NCBI RefSeq assembly: GCF_007830335.1
Contig: NZ_VLKU01000003.1
Span: forward strand, 186,001 to 250,000
Origin: Paracoccus sulfuroxidans
GTDB lineage: Bacteria > Pseudomonadota > Alphaproteobacteria > Rhodobacterales > Rhodobacteraceae
Direction: 5' to 3'
Length of the DNA: 64,000 bases
The translations under genes and the position numbers were made by a program. This document shows, piece after piece, positions 25,185-38,389 of this stretch (positions within the stretch are counted from its first letter, which is position 1; every line of letters starts with the position of its first letter). Below the pieces are notes generated by a model. The model ran no database searches. It was not told the origin of the DNA and worked only from the letters and a program-made list of their open reading frames with translations.

Positions 25185-27266
25185 ATGACTGAACATGATA
25201 TTGCCGCGCCTTTGGCTGCGGCGCTGGCGGCCAAAGGCTATGCCAGCCTGACCTCTGTGCAAACCGCCGTGCTGGCCGAAGACGCGAAGGGCCGCGACGT
25301 ACTGGTCTCGGCCCAGACCGGGTCGGGCAAGACCGTGGCCTTCGGCCTGGCCATGGCGCCTGAGGTGCTGGCCGGGATCGACCGCCTGATGCCCGCCGAC
25401 AAGCCGCTGGCGCTGGCGATTGCCCCCACGCGCGAACTGGCGCTGCAGGTCGCACGCGAATTGCAATGGCTTTACGCCGAGGCCGGCGCGCAGATCGCCA
25501 CCTGCGTGGGTGGCATGGACTATCGCAACGAACGCCGGGCGCTGGACCGTGGCGCGCATATCGTCGTCGGCACTCCCGGCCGTCTGCGCGACCATATCGA
25601 GCGTGGCAGCCTTGACCTGTCGGGCCTGCGCGCCGCCGTGCTGGACGAAGCCGATGAGATGCTGGATCTGGGCTTCCGCGAGGATCTGGAGTTCATCCTC
25701 GAATCCGCCCCCGCCGACCGCCGGACGCTGATGTTCTCGGCCACGGTGCCGCCGGCGATCGAAAAGCTGGCCAAGGATTTCCAAAGCGATGCGCTGCGCA
25801 TCACCGCCGTGGGCGAGTCGCGCCAGCATGGCGACATCGAATACCGTGCGCTCAGCGTGACGCCGCGCGACCGTGAAAACGCCATCTTCAACCTGCTGCG
25901 CTATTATGAGGCGCAGACCGCGATCATCTTCTGCAAGACGCGGGCGAACGTGAACTATCTGCTGTCGCGCATGGGCAACCGTGGCTTCCGCGTGGTGGCA
26001 CTCTCGGGCGAACTCAGCCAGCAAGAGCGTATGCATGCGCTGCAGGCGCTGCGCGATGGGCGTGCGCGCATCTGTATCGCGACCGATGTCGCGGCGCGCG
26101 GCATCGACCTGCCGGGACTGGAACTGGTGATCCACGCCGATCTGCCGACGAACTCGGAAACCTTGCTGCACCGTTCGGGCCGCACGGGCCGGGCAGGGGC
26201 CAAGGGCGTCTCGGCGCTGATCGTGCCCTCGTCGGAATTCAAGAAGGCGCAGCGCCTGTTGCAGGGCGCGAAGGTCGTCGCTGAATGGGGCAAGGCCCCC
26301 TCGGCCGACGAGGTCCGCGCCAAGGACGACCAGCGCATGCTGGACCATCCCGCCTTGGGCGAGCCGATGGAAGACGAGGCCGCGATGGCCGCGCATCTGG
26401 TCAAGCGCTTCGGGGCCGAACAGGTCGCCTCGGCCTTCATCAAGCTGTGGCGCGAAGGCCGCCCCGCGCCCGAGGAAATCTCGGAAACCGCGCCGGTCGG
26501 TGCCCCTGCCGCCCCGCGTCCGCGTGGCGAATTCGGCCCCGCTGTCTGGTTCCTGCTGACGGTCGGCCATTCGGGTCGCGCCGAGGCGCGCTGGCTGCTG
26601 CCGAAGCTGTGCGAGGCCGGAGAGATCACCAAGGACAATATCGGCGCCATCCGGGTCAAGACGAATGAAACCTTCGTCCAGATCTCGGCTGACGTGGCCG
26701 ACCGCTTCCAGGACGGCATGCAGATCGAGGATGATCTGTTCATGCGCCGTCTGGCCGATGAGCCGGTCTTCGAGCGCAGCGAACGCCCCGAGCGTCCGGC
26801 CCGCGCGCCGCGCAAGTTCGACGACCGGGGGGAGCGTCCCGCACGCCCGCGCCGCGACGAAGGCGACGCGCCGCGCAAATATGACGACCGCCCGGCGCGG
26901 GCCGAGAAGCCCAAATACGAAAAGCCGCGCTCCGAAAAGGCGCCTTACGTCCGCAAGCCCTCGCGCTTCGTCGATGACGACGCCCCGGCTGAGGGCCCGG
27001 CTCCGCGTGCGCCGCGCGCCAGCTTCGATCCCGCAACCGACGCCGAAAAGCCCAAGAAGCCGCGCTGGAGCGCCGCCGAAAAGGCCGCAAAGACCGGCGC
27101 TGCCCCCGAAAGCAAGCCCTGGCGCAAGCGCGAGGGTGACGCAGCCCCCGCGCCCCGCAGCGAAGGCTTCCGCGCCCGCAAGGCCGAAGGCGGCAAGGGC
27201 GGCAAGGCCGGATGGGCCGCGCCCACCAAGGGCAAAGGCCCGAAAAAGCCACCGCGTCGCGGTTGA
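25185..27266 (+). CDS. DEAD-box RNA helicase with DbpA/CsdA-type RNA-binding domain and basic tail
   Basis: 693 residues. Helicase motifs in order: Q motif region (GYASLTSVQTAVL), motif I AQTGSGKT, PTRELALQ, TPGR, DEAD in VLDEADEMLDLGF, SAT, and C-terminal ARGIDLPG and HRSGRTGRAG. After about residue 380 comes a DbpA-like RNA-recognition region (VWFLLTVGHSGRAEARWLLPKL...TNETFVQIS). From about 525 the tail is rich in Arg, Lys, Pro and Asp, typical of CsdA/DeaD proteins in ribosome assembly and RNA decay. A GGATGC/GCATCC hairpin (25151-25166) lies just before the ATG. Confidence 0.92.
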   Translation: MTEHDIAAPLAAALAAKGYASLTSVQTAVLAEDAKGRDVLVSAQTGSGKTVAFGLAMAPEVLAGIDRLMPADKPLALAIAPTRELALQVARELQWLYAEAGAQIATCVGGMDYRNERRALDRGAHIVVGTPGRLRDHIERGSLDLSGLRAAVLDEADEMLDLGFREDLEFILESAPADRRTLMFSATVPPAIEKLAKDFQSDALRITAVGESRQHGDIEYRALSVTPRDRENAIFNLLRYYEAQTAIIFCKTRANVNYLLSRMGNRGFRVVALSGELSQQERMHALQALRDGRARICIATDVAARGIDLPGLELVIHADLPTNSETLLHRSGRTGRAGAKGVSALIVPSSEFKKAQRLLQGAKVVAEWGKAPSADEVRAKDDQRMLDHPALGEPMEDEAAMAAHLVKRFGAEQVASAFIKLWREGRPAPEEISETAPVGAPAAPRPRGEFGPAVWFLLTVGHSGRAEARWLLPKLCEAGEITKDNIGAIRVKTNETFVQISADVADRFQDGMQIEDDLFMRRLADEPVFERSERPERPARAPRKFDDRGERPARPRRDEGDAPRKYDDRPARAEKPKYEKPRSEKAPYVRKPSRFVDDDAPAEGPAPRAPRASFDPATDAEKPKKPRWSAAEKAAKTGAAPESKPWRKREGDAAPAPRSEGFRARKAEGGKGGKAGWAAPTKGKGPKKPPRRG

Positions 27267-27275
27267 TGCCATTGA

Positions 27276-27305
27276 ATGCGGGCCCTCGGGTCCGCATTTT
27301 CATTT
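27276..27305 (+). terminator. Rho-independent terminator after the helicase gene
   Basis: ATGCGG (27276-27281) pairs with CCGCAT (27292-27297), with additional CC/GG pairs inside, followed by TTTTCATTT. It lies ten bases after the helicase stop. Confidence 0.8.
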
Positions 27306-27385
27306 CCGCGACGGAAGCCGCAGTTGCATTCCGCGCAAAGAAACATCAGAACCGCTGATGCACGCCAGTCCGAGAGGTTCAGCCC

Positions 27386-29224
27386 ATGCCCGCATATCGT
27401 TCCCGTACCACCACCCATGGCCGCAACATGGCCGGCGCCCGTGGCCTTTGGCGCGCCACCGGGGTGAAGGACAGCGATTTCGGCAAGCCGATCATCGCCA
27501 TCGTGAACAGCTTCACCCAGTTCGTTCCTGGCCACGTCCACCTGAAGGACCTGGGCCAGATGGTCGCCCGCGAGGTCGAGGCGGCAGGCGGTATCGCCAA
27601 GGAATTCAACACCATCGCCGTCGATGACGGCATCGCGATGGGCCATGACGGGATGCTGTATTCGCTGCCCTCGCGCGAATTGATCGCCGACAGCGTCGAA
27701 TACATGGTCAACGCGCATTGCGCCGATGCGATGGTCTGCATCTCGAACTGTGACAAGATCACCCCCGGCATGCTGATCGCCTCGATGCGGCTGAACATCC
27801 CGGTCATCTTCGTCTCGGGCGGGCCGATGGAGGCGGGCAAGGTCACGCTGGGCGATGGCCGCACCGTCGCCATGGATCTGGTCGACGCCATGGTCGCCGC
27901 CGCCGATGACAAGATCTCGGACGAAGACGTGCTGGCGATCGAACAGAATGCCTGCCCGACCTGCGGGTCGTGCTCGGGCATGTTCACCGCGAACTCGATG
28001 AATTGCCTGACCGAGGCGCTTGGCGTCTCGCTGCCCGGCAACGGCTCGACGCTGGCGACGCATGCCGCGCGCAAGGACCTGTTCCTTGAGGCGGGCCGCC
28101 GCATCGTCGCGCTGTGCAAGCAGTATTACGAAGGCGACGACGAATCCGTCCTGCCGCGCAATATCATGAACAAGCGCGCCTTCCAGAACGCCATGTCGCT
28201 GGACATTGCCATGGGGGGCTCGACCAACACGGTCCTGCACATTCTGGCGGCCGCGCAGGAAGGCGGCATCGACTTCACCATGGATGACATCGACGCGTTG
28301 TCGCGCCATGTGCCGTGCCTCTGCAAAGTCGCGCCGAACAAGGCCGATGTGCATATGGAGGACGTCCACCGCGCCGGTGGCATCATGTCGATCCTGGGCG
28401 AGCTGGATCGCGGCGGCCTCTTGGACCGCGATTGCGCCACCGTCCACGCCCCGACGCTGGGTGCGGCCATCGACCAGTGGGACATCGCCCGCAGCAATGA
28501 CGACGTGGCCGAAAAGCTGTTCCTCGCCGCTCCGGGCGGCGTGCCGACGCAGGTCGCCTTCAGCCAAAGCGCGATGTGGCCCAGCCTCGACAAGGACCGC
28601 AAGGGCGGCGTCATCCGCTCGGTCGAGCATGCTTTCACCAAGGACGGCGGTCTGGCTGTGCTGAAGGGCAATATCGCGCTGGACGGCTGCGTGGTGAAAA
28701 CTGCGGGCGTCGACGAATCGATTCTGGTGTTCTCGGGCCCGGCGAAGGTCTTCGAAAGCCAGGACGCGGCGGTGCATGGCATCCTGAACAACAAGGTTGT
28801 CGCGGGCGATGTCGTCGTCATCCGCTATGAGGGCCCGAAGGGCGGGCCGGGCATGCAAGAGATGCTCTACCCGACCTCGTATCTGAAATCGAAGGGTCTG
28901 GGGAAATCCTGCGCGCTGCTGACGGACGGACGTTTCTCGGGCGGCACCTCGGGGCTCTCCATCGGCCACGTTTCGCCCGAGGCGGCGGCGGGCGGCACCA
29001 TCGGTCTGGTCCGCGATGGCGACACCATCCACATCGACATTCCGAACCGCACCATCGCGCTGGAAGTGGCCGAGGATGAGCTGGCCAAGCGCCGCACCGA
29101 GCAGGACGCCAAGGGCTGGAAACCGGCCGAGCCGCGCCGCCGCCGCATCACCGATGCGCTGCGCGTCTATGCGGCTTTCGCGACTTCGGCCGACAAGGGC
29201 GCGGTTCGCGTCATTCCTGAATAA
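27386..29224 (+). CDS. ilvD: dihydroxy-acid dehydratase IlvD
   Basis: 612 residues, full length. It dehydrates 2,3-dihydroxy-isovalerate and 2,3-dihydroxy-3-methylvalerate to the 2-oxo acids of valine and isoleucine synthesis. Iron-sulfur cysteines are visible in CISNCDK (Cys122) and [11 protein letters not shown] (190-196), together with the start [26 protein letters not shown] and GGSTNT. The length and first motif match the E. coli-type [4Fe-4S] enzyme. It stands alone between two clear terminators. Confidence 0.96.
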   Translation: MPAYRSRTTTHGRNMAGARGLWRATGVKDSDFGKPIIAIVNSFTQFVPGHVHLKDLGQMVAREVEAAGGIAKEFNTIAVDDGIAMGHDGMLYSLPSRELIADSVEYMVNAHCADAMVCISNCDKITPGMLIASMRLNIPVIFVSGGPMEAGKVTLGDGRTVAMDLVDAMVAAADDKISDEDVLAIEQNACPTCGSCSGMFTANSMNCLTEALGVSLPGNGSTLATHAARKDLFLEAGRRIVALCKQYYEGDDESVLPRNIMNKRAFQNAMSLDIAMGGSTNTVLHILAAAQEGGIDFTMDDIDALSRHVPCLCKVAPNKADVHMEDVHRAGGIMSILGELDRGGLLDRDCATVHAPTLGAAIDQWDIARSNDDVAEKLFLAAPGGVPTQVAFSQSAMWPSLDKDRKGGVIRSVEHAFTKDGGLAVLKGNIALDGCVVKTAGVDESILVFSGPAKVFESQDAAVHGILNNKVVAGDVVVIRYEGPKGGPGMQEMLYPTSYLKSKGLGKSCALLTDGRFSGGTSGLSIGHVSPEAAAGGTIGLVRDGDTIHIDIPNRTIALEVAEDELAKRRTEQDAKGWKPAEPRRRRITDALRVYAAFATSADKGAVRVIPE

Positions 29225-29247
29225 TTGCCCGCAAGGGATTGAAAACG

Positions 29248-29275
29248 GGGCGCAGGGGAAACCTTGCGCCCTTTT
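29248..29275 (+). terminator. Rho-independent terminator after ilvD
   Basis: GGGCGCA (29248-29254) pairs with TGCGCCC (29265-29271), extended by three inner pairs and closed by a GAAA loop, followed by TTTT. It lies 23 bases after the ilvD stop. Confidence 0.88.
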
Positions 29276-29358
29276 GCGTTTGGCGGGTGCGCCGCTTTCT
29301 CTGGATCGCGGCGCGGCAAGGGGCTAGAACGGCCTCCCGGACCTGACAGGAGATCGCC

Positions 29359-31677
<2,319 letters not shown>

Positions 31678-31684
31678 GGCGGGT

Positions 31685-31710
31685 TCAGGTGCTAGAAACT
31701 GCCTGAGCTT
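31685..31710 (+). terminator. possible weak terminator between convergent tex and hydroxyacyl-CoA dehydrogenase
   Basis: TCAGG (31685-31689) pairs with CCTGA (31702-31706), followed by GCTTTT. The stem is short and the loop long, so support is weak; its place between convergent stops is the main argument. Confidence 0.35.
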
Positions 31711-31730
31711 TTACCCACAATGAGCTGATT

Positions 31731-32843
31731 TTAGGGCGCAAGCCGCGGCGCGGGGTCGTAGCGCGGCTTCAGGCTGACGGGGGCACGCTCCTGAAGTTCC
31801 GCCAGTTGCTGCCGGATCGCGGCGGGGCCGTGGCTGGCCAGCATCTCGAACGGGCCGCGCGGGAAATTCAGGCCCAGCTTCAGGGCGGTGTCGATGCCCT
31901 CGCGCGTGGTGCCGCCCTCGGCCAGCAGCCAGCAGGCCTCATTGATGAGCGTTGCCTCGATGCGCAGGGCGATGGCGCGGGCATCATCCGGAGGCTCGCC
32001 AGCGCGGTCGGGAAACAGGAAGCCGCGCCCGGTCTTGCGACCCAGATCGCCGCGCGCGACCTGATCGCGCAGCGCGGCAAAGACGTGATAGCGCGGATGC
32101 CCGTCCATGGCCGCCAGCAGGCTTTCCGTTGCAGCCAGATTGATGTCAGCGCCCACCAGATCGATCAGCGCGAAGGGGCCCAGTCGATAGCCCGCCGCCA
32201 TCATCGCGGCGTCGATCTGGGCGGGGCCGTGGCCTTCCTCCAGCAGGGCCAGCGCCTCGCCATAGAAGGGGCGGGCGCAGCGATTGACGATGAAGCCGGG
32301 ACGGTCCGGGGCGTCGACGACGGTCTTGCCCGCTGCCTCGGCCACCTCGCGCGCCCGCAACAGCGCGGCAGAGGCGGTGCCGGGATGCGCCACCAGCTCG
32401 ACCAGTTTCATCACCGGGGCCGGGTTGAAGAAATGCAGCCCCAGAAGTTGCTGCGGCTGCGCCAGCCCCGCCGCGACCGCTGCGACCGACAGCGAGGAGG
32501 TGTTCGTGGCCAGCACCGCCTCGCCTGGCAGAATCGCCTCAAGCTGGCGGAAGATGTTCTGCTTCAAGGGCAGGTCTTCCAGCACGGCCTCGATGGCCAG
32601 ATCGGCACCTGAGAGGCCTGCAAGTGCCGGAACCACGCGCACGCGCGCCAGAATGGCGTCGCGCGCCTCCGCCGTGATCGCCCCCTTGTCGACGCGCGGT
32701 GCCAGAGCGGCCGCCAGCCTCTCCATCGCGCTCTCACGCGCCGGGGCGTGGCTGTCGGTCGCCAGCACCTCAAACCCCGCCTGCGCGAAGGTCTGGGCAA
32801 TGCCAAGCCCCATGGTGCCAAGTCCGATGACGGCGATCTTCAT
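31731..32843 (-). CDS. 3-hydroxyacyl-CoA dehydrogenase (PaaH/FadB-domain type)
   Basis: 370 residues from ATG 32843. The N-terminal NAD site reads MKIAVIGLGTMGLGIAQTFAQAGFEV, followed by the family stretch ATNTSSLSVAAVAAGL and GLHFFNPAPVMKLVELV, then PDRPGFIVNRCARPFYGEALALLEEG in the dimerisation domain. It oxidises a 3-hydroxyacyl-CoA to the 3-oxo form. It is divergent from the monooxygenase-reductase gene and shares its operator-bearing promoter region, so a role in beta-oxidation of the ring-opened or reduced CoA intermediate is inferred. Confidence 0.88.
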   Translation of the reverse strand: MKIAVIGLGTMGLGIAQTFAQAGFEVLATDSHAPARESAMERLAAALAPRVDKGAITAEARDAILARVRVVPALAGLSGADLAIEAVLEDLPLKQNIFRQLEAILPGEAVLATNTSSLSVAAVAAGLAQPQQLLGLHFFNPAPVMKLVELVAHPGTASAALLRAREVAEAAGKTVVDAPDRPGFIVNRCARPFYGEALALLEEGHGPAQIDAAMMAAGYRLGPFALIDLVGADINLAATESLLAAMDGHPRYHVFAALRDQVARGDLGRKTGRGFLFPDRAGEPPDDARAIALRIEATLINEACWLLAEGGTTREGIDTALKLGLNFPRGPFEMLASHGPAAIRQQLAELQERAPVSLKPRYDPAPRLAP

Positions 32844-32910
32844 AAGGCACCCCTGTCGTGCTGACCCGTCTGCAGGATGTCGCGAGGTCGCGCCTGATGG
32901 CAAGAAAATT

Positions 32911-32931
32911 ATTTTGAGCTTGAAATAAATT
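32911..32931 (+). promoter_or_regulatory. candidate MarR-type operator, copy 1
   Basis: The core ATTTTGAGCTTGAAAT (32911-32926) followed by AAATT is an imperfect palindrome centred on AGCT, in an AT-rich island between the divergent genes and 45 bases before the monooxygenase start. It matches copy 2 (47672-47692, other strand) at 20 of 21 positions and has the same orientation relative to the downstream gene. Confidence 0.7.
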
Positions 32932-32976
32932 CACGCCGGTGCCAGCCTGACGGACAGGGAATGGGGGAGCATTGCG

Positions 32977-35262
32977 ATGAAGATCCTGTGTCTGGGCGGC
33001 GGACCCGCCGGTCTTTACTTCGCGATCTCGATGAAGCTGCGTGACCCCTCGCACGATATCACCGTGCTGGAGCGGAACAAGGCCAATGACACCTTCGGCT
33101 GGGGCGTCGTGCTGTCGGATGACGCGCTTGGCCGGATGCAGCGCAACGACCCGGTGTCGACCGATACGATCCGGTCGCATTTCGCCTATTGGGACGATAT
33201 CGCGGTGATCCATGACGGGCGGCGCACCGTCTCGGGCGGGCATGGGTTTGCGGGGATCGGGCGCAAGCAACTGCTGATCATCCTGCAGGCGCGGGCGCGT
33301 GAGCTGGGCGTCAATCTGCAGTTCGAAACCGTCTTCAGGGACTTCGAGGACTATCGCAAGGATTATGATCTCGTGGTCGGGGCCGATGGCATCAACAGCC
33401 TCGTGCGCACCGAATATCAGGATGTGTTCAAGCCCGACATCGACCTGCGTCGCTGCAAGTTCATCTGGTTGGGCACGCATCAGAAATTCGATGACGCCTT
33501 CACCTTCATCTTCGAGCCGACCGAGGCCGGTTGGGTCTGGGCGCATGTCTATCAGTTCGACGACAACACCGCGACCTTCATCGTCGAGACCCTGCCCGAA
33601 ACCTGGGACCGGCTGGGCTTCGAGCAGATGACGAAGGAAGAAAACGTCGAGACCTGCCGCAAGATCTTCGCGCGCCATCTGGGCGGGCATGAGCTGATGT
33701 CGAACGCCACGCATCTGCGCGGCTCGGCGGTGTGGATCCAGTTTCCCCGCGTCATCTGCGAACGCTGGTACAACGGCAATGTCGTCCTGATGGGCGATGC
33801 GGCGGCGACCGGGCATTTCTCGATCGGGTCGGGGACGCGGCTGGCGATGGACAGCGCGATCGCGCTGGCCGAGTATCTGCACAGCGAGGCCGACATGCAG
33901 GCCGCCTTCCAGCGCTATCAGGAGGAACGCCGGGTCGAGGTGCTGCGCCTGCAATCGGCCGCCCGCAACAGCCTTGAATGGTTCGAGCAGGTCGAGCGCT
34001 ATCTGGACCTGCCGCCCGAACAGTTCGCCTATTCTCTGCTGACCCGCAGCCAACGCATCAGCCATGAAAACCTGCGCCTGCGCGACCCCGAATGGCTGGG
34101 CCATGCCGAGGACTGGTTTCAGCAGCAGGCGGGCGGCCAACCCGGGCGCGCGCCGATGTTCGCGCCCTTCCAGCTGCGCGACATGGCGTTGAAGAACCGC
34201 ATCGTCGTCTCGCCCATGGCGCAGTACAAGGCCGTCGACGGCACGCCGACCGACTGGCATTTCGTCCATTACGCCGAGCGGGCGAAGGGCGGCGCGGGGC
34301 TGGTCTATACCGAGATGACCTGTGTGGCGCCCGAGGGCCGCATCACCCCCGGTTGCCCCGGCCTTTACGCGCCCGAGCATGAGGCCGCGTGGAAGCGGCT
34401 GGTCGATTTCACTCATGCCGAGACCACGGCGAAAATCTGCATGCAGATCGGCCATGCGGGGCGCAAGGCCTCGACCCGCGTGGGCTGGGAGGGGACGGAC
34501 AAGCCCTTGCCCGGCGGGAACTGGCCGCTGATCGCGCCCTCGGCCATTGCGTGGTCGCCGGAAAACCAGATCCCGCGCGAGATGACGCGCGCCGATATGG
34601 ACGCGGTGACGGCGCAGTTCGTCGCCTCGACCGAAATGGCCGCGCGGGCGGGCTTTGACATGGTCGAGCTGCATGCGGCGCACGGCTATCTGATCTCAAG
34701 CTTCATCTCGCCGGTGTCGAACCGGCGCGGCGACGAATATGGCGGCGACCTTGAAAACCGCATGCGCTATCCGCTGGAGGTGTTCCGCGCGATGCGGGCC
34801 GCCTGGCCCGCCGAAAAGCCGATGTCGGTCCGGATCTCCGCCAATGACTGGATCGGGGACGAGGGCGTCACGCCTGAAGAGGCCGTCGAGATCGCCCGCA
34901 TGTTCCATGACGCCGGGGCCGATATCATCGACGTATCCGCCGGGCAGACGACGCCGGACGCCAAGCCCATCTATGGCCGCATGTTCCAGACCCCCTTCAG
35001 CGACCGCATCCGCAATGAGGCGGGGCTGGCGACCATGGCCGTCGGCAATATCACCGAGCCGGATCACGTGAACTCGATCCTGCTGGCCGGGCGCGCCGAT
35101 CTGGTCTGTCTGGCCCGCCCGCATCTGGCCGATCCCTATTGGACGCTGCATGCCGCGACCCAGATGGGCGATGAGGCCAGCGACTGGCCCGCGCCCTATT
35201 GGAACGGCCGCGATCAGGCGCGTCGGCTGCATGACAAGGCGGCAGAGGCGATCCGGGTATGA
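32977..35262 (+). CDS. two-domain aromatic-CoA monooxygenase/reductase (2-aminobenzoyl-CoA or salicylyl-CoA type)
   Basis: 761 residues in two parts. Residues 1 to about 370 are a flavin monooxygenase (FAD site [17 protein letters not shown], later [26 protein letters not shown]). Residues about 385-761 are an Old Yellow Enzyme/NADH:flavin oxidoreductase domain ([48 protein letters not shown]). This fusion is known for 2-aminobenzoyl-CoA monooxygenase/reductase of Azoarcus evansii, which hydroxylates and partly reduces the ring, and for proteins annotated salicylyl-CoA 5-hydroxylase. The neighbours (RidA-like, beta-oxidation set, ligase) favour the aminobenzoyl reading. First gene of an eight-gene run on this strand. 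Confidence 0.88.
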   Translation: MKILCLGGGPAGLYFAISMKLRDPSHDITVLERNKANDTFGWGVVLSDDALGRMQRNDPVSTDTIRSHFAYWDDIAVIHDGRRTVSGGHGFAGIGRKQLLIILQARARELGVNLQFETVFRDFEDYRKDYDLVVGADGINSLVRTEYQDVFKPDIDLRRCKFIWLGTHQKFDDAFTFIFEPTEAGWVWAHVYQFDDNTATFIVETLPETWDRLGFEQMTKEENVETCRKIFARHLGGHELMSNATHLRGSAVWIQFPRVICERWYNGNVVLMGDAAATGHFSIGSGTRLAMDSAIALAEYLHSEADMQAAFQRYQEERRVEVLRLQSAARNSLEWFEQVERYLDLPPEQFAYSLLTRSQRISHENLRLRDPEWLGHAEDWFQQQAGGQPGRAPMFAPFQLRDMALKNRIVVSPMAQYKAVDGTPTDWHFVHYAERAKGGAGLVYTEMTCVAPEGRITPGCPGLYAPEHEAAWKRLVDFTHAETTAKICMQIGHAGRKASTRVGWEGTDKPLPGGNWPLIAPSAIAWSPENQIPREMTRADMDAVTAQFVASTEMAARAGFDMVELHAAHGYLISSFISPVSNRRGDEYGGDLENRMRYPLEVFRAMRAAWPAEKPMSVRISANDWIGDEGVTPEEAVEIARMFHDAGADIIDVSAGQTTPDAKPIYGRMFQTPFSDRIRNEAGLATMAVGNITEPDHVNSILLAGRADLVCLARPHLADPYWTLHAATQMGDEASDWPAPYWNGRDQARRLHDKAAEAIRV

Positions 35263-35996
35263 CCATGCAGGGCAGGCGGGTGCTGGTGACGGGCGGCGGC
35301 TCGGGCACGGGGGCGGCTCTGGCGCGCGGCTTTGCCGATGCCGGGGCCGAGGTGGTGATCTGCGGGCGGCGTCCGCAGGCGCTGGCCGAGGTCGCGACCC
35401 ATCCGCGCATCCGGCCGCTGGCCTGCGACGTGACTGATGAGGCCTCGGTCGCGGCGCTGTTTCAGGCGGCGGGTCCGGTCGATGTGGTGGTGGCCAATGC
35501 CGGGCAGTCGACCTCGGGGCCGTTTGCGAAGACCACGCTGGAGGATTGGAACCGGATGCTGGTGGTCAACCTGACCGGCACTTTCCTGACCTTCCGCGAA
35601 GGGCTGCGGCAGATGCCGGGCTGGGGGCGGCTGATCGCGATTGCTTCGACCTCGGGGCTGAAGGGCTATGCGCGCGTGGCCCCCTATGCCGCTGCCAAGC
35701 ATGGGGTGGTGGGGCTGGTGCGCTCACTGGCGCTGGAGGTCGCGCGCTCGCCTGTCACCGTCAACGCGATCTGTCCGGGCTTTCTGGACACCGAGATGAC
35801 TGCCGCCTCGATCCGCAACATCAGCGACAAGACCGGGCGTTCTGCCGATCAGGCGCGCGCCGCGCTGGAGGCGTTCAACCCGCAGAACCGCCTGATCCAG
35901 CCCGCCGAGGTCACCGCGACCGCGCTGTGGCTATGCGGGGCCGGGGCCGAGGGCATGAACGGCCAGGCCATCGCCATCGCCGGGGGCGAGATATGA
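35259..35996 (+). CDS. short-chain dehydrogenase/reductase of the aromatic-CoA island
   Basis: 245 residues of the classical SDR fold: cofactor site [12 protein letters not shown] near the N-terminus, NAG in VVANAGQS, and the catalytic Tyr143/Lys147 pair in YAAAK. Such enzymes in CoA pathways oxidise or reduce a hydroxyl/keto group on the ring-derived acyl chain. It overlaps the monooxygenase stop and the MarR start by four bases each (ATGA), which indicates tight co-expression. The exact intermediate is inferred only. Confidence 0.85.
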   Translation: MTMQGRRVLVTGGGSGTGAALARGFADAGAEVVICGRRPQALAEVATHPRIRPLACDVTDEASVAALFQAAGPVDVVVANAGQSTSGPFAKTTLEDWNRMLVVNLTGTFLTFREGLRQMPGWGRLIAIASTSGLKGYARVAPYAAAKHGVVGLVRSLALEVARSPVTVNAICPGFLDTEMTAASIRNISDKTGRSADQARAALEAFNPQNRLIQPAEVTATALWLCGAGAEGMNGQAIAIAGGEI

Positions 35997-36427
35997 GCGA
36001 GCTGTCCAAATCCCGGCTGAAGCTGTGGGTGCGCATGCTGGGCGTCACCCGCGCCGCCGAGGCGGATCTGCGCGAATTCCTGCGCCTGCGCCATGACACC
36101 ACCCTGCCGCGCTTTGACGTGCTGGCGGCGCTCTATCGCCGGCGCGAGGGCTGCACCATGTCGGAACTGTCGCGCATGCTGCTGGTCTCGAACGGGAATG
36201 CCACGGCGGTCGTCGACCGGCTGGAGAAGGACGGCCATGTCCGCCGCACGCCCTCGCCCACCGACCGGCGCACCGTGTTCGTCGCGCTGACGCCCGAGGG
36301 GCTCGCCGGGTTCGAGGGCCTTGCCGCCGAGCATGAAGAGGAAATCGACCGCATTTTCGGCGACCTCTCGCGCGAGGAAATCGAGACGCTGACCAATGTC
36401 TTCAAACGCATCGGAGTGAAAAGATGA
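35993..36427 (+). CDS. MarR-family regulator embedded in the aromatic-CoA operon
   Basis: 144 residues from ATG 35993, with a winged helix (about 50-115: [48 protein letters not shown]) including the DRR wing. MarR proteins controlling CoA-dependent aromatic pathways commonly respond to the acyl-CoA rather than the free acid. Its gene overlaps both neighbours by four bases. The two near-identical palindromes at 32911 and 47672 are its likely operators, giving feedback control of both ends of the island (inference). Confidence 0.88.
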   Translation: MSELSKSRLKLWVRMLGVTRAAEADLREFLRLRHDTTLPRFDVLAALYRRREGCTMSELSRMLLVSNGNATAVVDRLEKDGHVRRTPSPTDRRTVFVALTPEGLAGFEGLAAEHEEEIDRIFGDLSREEIETLTNVFKRIGVKR

Positions 36428-37236
36428 CCGAACTGGCCGGGCTGAAGCCGCAGCATTTCCTGTGGGAGGTCAAGGACCGCATCGCGACGGTGCGTCTGAA
36501 CCGTCCCGATCGCAAGAACCCGCTGACCTTCGAAAGCTATGCCGAGCTGCGCGACACCTTCCGCGCGCTGGTCTATGCGACCGATGTGGATGTGGTGATC
36601 TTCGCCTCGAACGGCGGGAATTTCTGCTCGGGCGGGGATGTGCATGACATCATCGGCCCGCTGGTGGGCATGGATATGAAGGACCTGCTGGCCTTCACCC
36701 GCATGACCGGCGATCTGGTCAAGGCGATGATCGGCTGCGGCAAGCCCATCATCGCGGCGGTCGACGGCATCTGCGTGGGCGCGGGGGCGATTGTCGCCAT
36801 GGCCTCGGACCTGCGGCTGGCGACGCATGAATCGCGCTGCGCGTTCCTGTTCACCCGCGTCGGGCTGGCGGGCTGCGACATGGGGGCCTGCGCCATCCTG
36901 CCCCGCATCATAGGGCAGGGCCGCGCGGCGGAACTGCTTTACACCGGCCGCGCCATGACCGGCGAAGAGGGCGAGCGGTGGGGTTTCTGGAACGCGCTGC
37001 ACCACGCCGACCTGCTGGAGATCGAGGCGCTGAAACTGGCCCAGCGTCTGGCCGCCGGGCCGACCTTCGCCCATGGGATCACCAAGACCCAGCTCAATCA
37101 GGAATGGAACATGGGGCTTGAGCAGGCCATCGAGGCCGAGGCGCAGGCACAGGCAATCTGCATGCAGACCCGCGATTTTGAGCGCGCCTACCACGCCTTC
37201 GTCGCCAAGGAAAAGCCGGTGTTCAAGGGGGACTGA
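36424..37236 (+). CDS. enoyl-CoA hydratase/isomerase family protein
   Basis: 270 residues of the crotonase fold. The oxyanion-hole segments are [17 protein letters not shown] (about 60-76) and [21 protein letters not shown]; the C-terminal helix region is complete. It would hydrate or cleave an unsaturated ring-derived CoA ester. It starts inside the MarR stop (ATGA). Family is firm; hydratase versus C-C hydrolase of a cyclic ketone is open. Confidence 0.87.
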   Translation: MTELAGLKPQHFLWEVKDRIATVRLNRPDRKNPLTFESYAELRDTFRALVYATDVDVVIFASNGGNFCSGGDVHDIIGPLVGMDMKDLLAFTRMTGDLVKAMIGCGKPIIAAVDGICVGAGAIVAMASDLRLATHESRCAFLFTRVGLAGCDMGACAILPRIIGQGRAAELLYTGRAMTGEEGERWGFWNALHHADLLEIEALKLAQRLAAGPTFAHGITKTQLNQEWNMGLEQAIEAEAQAQAICMQTRDFERAYHAFVAKEKPVFKGD

Positions 37237-37237
37237 C

Positions 37238-38374
37238 ATGGCCGACCGCAGCTTTCTGGACTGGCCGTTCTTCGAGGACCGGCACCGCGAACTGGCGGCG
37301 GCGCTGGACGCCTGGGCGGGCGCGCATCTGCCGGTCGATCACCATGACGTCGATGCGGCCTGCCGTGCGCTCGTCAGGGATCTGGGGGCGGGCGGCTGGC
37401 TGCGCCATTCGGGCGCGGGTGAGGGTGAGGCGCTGGACGTCCGCAGCCTCTGCCTGATCCGCGAGACGCTGGCCCGCCATGACGGGTTGGCCGACTTCGC
37501 CTTCGCCATGCAGGGGCTTGGCATGGGCGCGGTCAGCCTGTTCGGCTCGCCCGCGCAGCGCGCCTGGCTGGAAAAGACCCGCGCCGGGCAGGCCATTTCA
37601 GCCTTCGCGCTGACCGAGCCCGCTTCGGGCTCGGACGTGGCGGCGACCGCGACCACCGCCGAACGGGTGGGCGAGGAATGGGTGCTGAACGGTGAGAAGA
37701 CCTGGATCTCGAACGGCGGGATCGCCGATCTCTACGTGATTTTCGCCCGCACCGGCGAGGCACCCGGGGCACGCGGCCTCTCGGCCTTCCTGATGCCCGC
37801 CGATACCCCCGGCTTGACCATTGCCGAGCGGCTGGACACCATCGCGCCCCATCCTCTGGCGACGCTGCGGCTGGACGATTTGCGCCTGCCCGCAGATGCG
37901 CTGATCGGCAAGCCGGGCGAGGGGTTCAAGCTGGCCATGTCGGTGCTGGACGTCTTTCGCCCGACCGTCGGCGCGGCGGCGCTTGGCTTTGCCCGCCGCG
38001 CGCTGGATGAGGCCGTGGCCCGCGTCACGGCGCGCCGCATTCAGGGCCAGCCGCTGGCGGAATTGCAGATGGTGCAGGGGCATCTGGCCGATATGGCGCT
38101 TGGCATCGATGCCTCGGCACTGCTGGTCTATCGCGCCGCCTGGGCCAAGGACCGGGGCGCGCCCCGCATCACCCGCGAAGCCGCGATGGCCAAGCTGCAC
38201 GCGACCGAGACCGCGCAGAAGGTCATCGACACGGCGGTCCAGCTTTTCGGCGGCGAGGGCGTACGCTCGGGCGCGGTGGTCGAAAGCCTCTACCGCGAAA
38301 TTCGCGCCCTGCGCATCTATGAGGGTGCAAGCGACGTGCAAAAGGTCATTATCGCACGCAATATCCTCGCATAG
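37238..38374 (+). CDS. acyl-CoA dehydrogenase
   Basis: 378 residues from ATG 37238, one base after the preceding stop. FAD-binding and substrate motifs are [11 protein letters not shown] and [18 protein letters not shown]; the probable catalytic Glu362 lies in [10 protein letters not shown]. It introduces or removes a double bond in the alicyclic or aliphatic CoA ester. The short N-terminal domain is diverged (many Ala/His), as in dehydrogenases acting on unusual acyl groups. Part of the island's beta-oxidation-like set. Confidence 0.87.
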   Translation: MADRSFLDWPFFEDRHRELAAALDAWAGAHLPVDHHDVDAACRALVRDLGAGGWLRHSGAGEGEALDVRSLCLIRETLARHDGLADFAFAMQGLGMGAVSLFGSPAQRAWLEKTRAGQAISAFALTEPASGSDVAATATTAERVGEEWVLNGEKTWISNGGIADLYVIFARTGEAPGARGLSAFLMPADTPGLTIAERLDTIAPHPLATLRLDDLRLPADALIGKPGEGFKLAMSVLDVFRPTVGAAALGFARRALDEAVARVTARRIQGQPLAELQMVQGHLADMALGIDASALLVYRAAWAKDRGAPRITREAAMAKLHATETAQKVIDTAVQLFGGEGVRSGAVVESLYREIRALRIYEGASDVQKVIIARNILA

Positions 38375-38389
38375 CCAAGGGAGATCGGC

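Noticed and set aside
25146-27272. 708-codon open frame on the minus strand opposite the helicase gene
   Set aside because: It is a third-position GC shadow of a clear DEAD-box gene; its translation is low-complexity Arg/Gly/Ala with no family features.
32770-34683. 637-codon minus-strand frame opposite the monooxygenase-reductase
   Set aside because: Antisense to an unmistakable two-domain enzyme, His/Arg/Asp-rich, no domain; the same holds for the long minus frames at 26945-29032 and 29167-31428.
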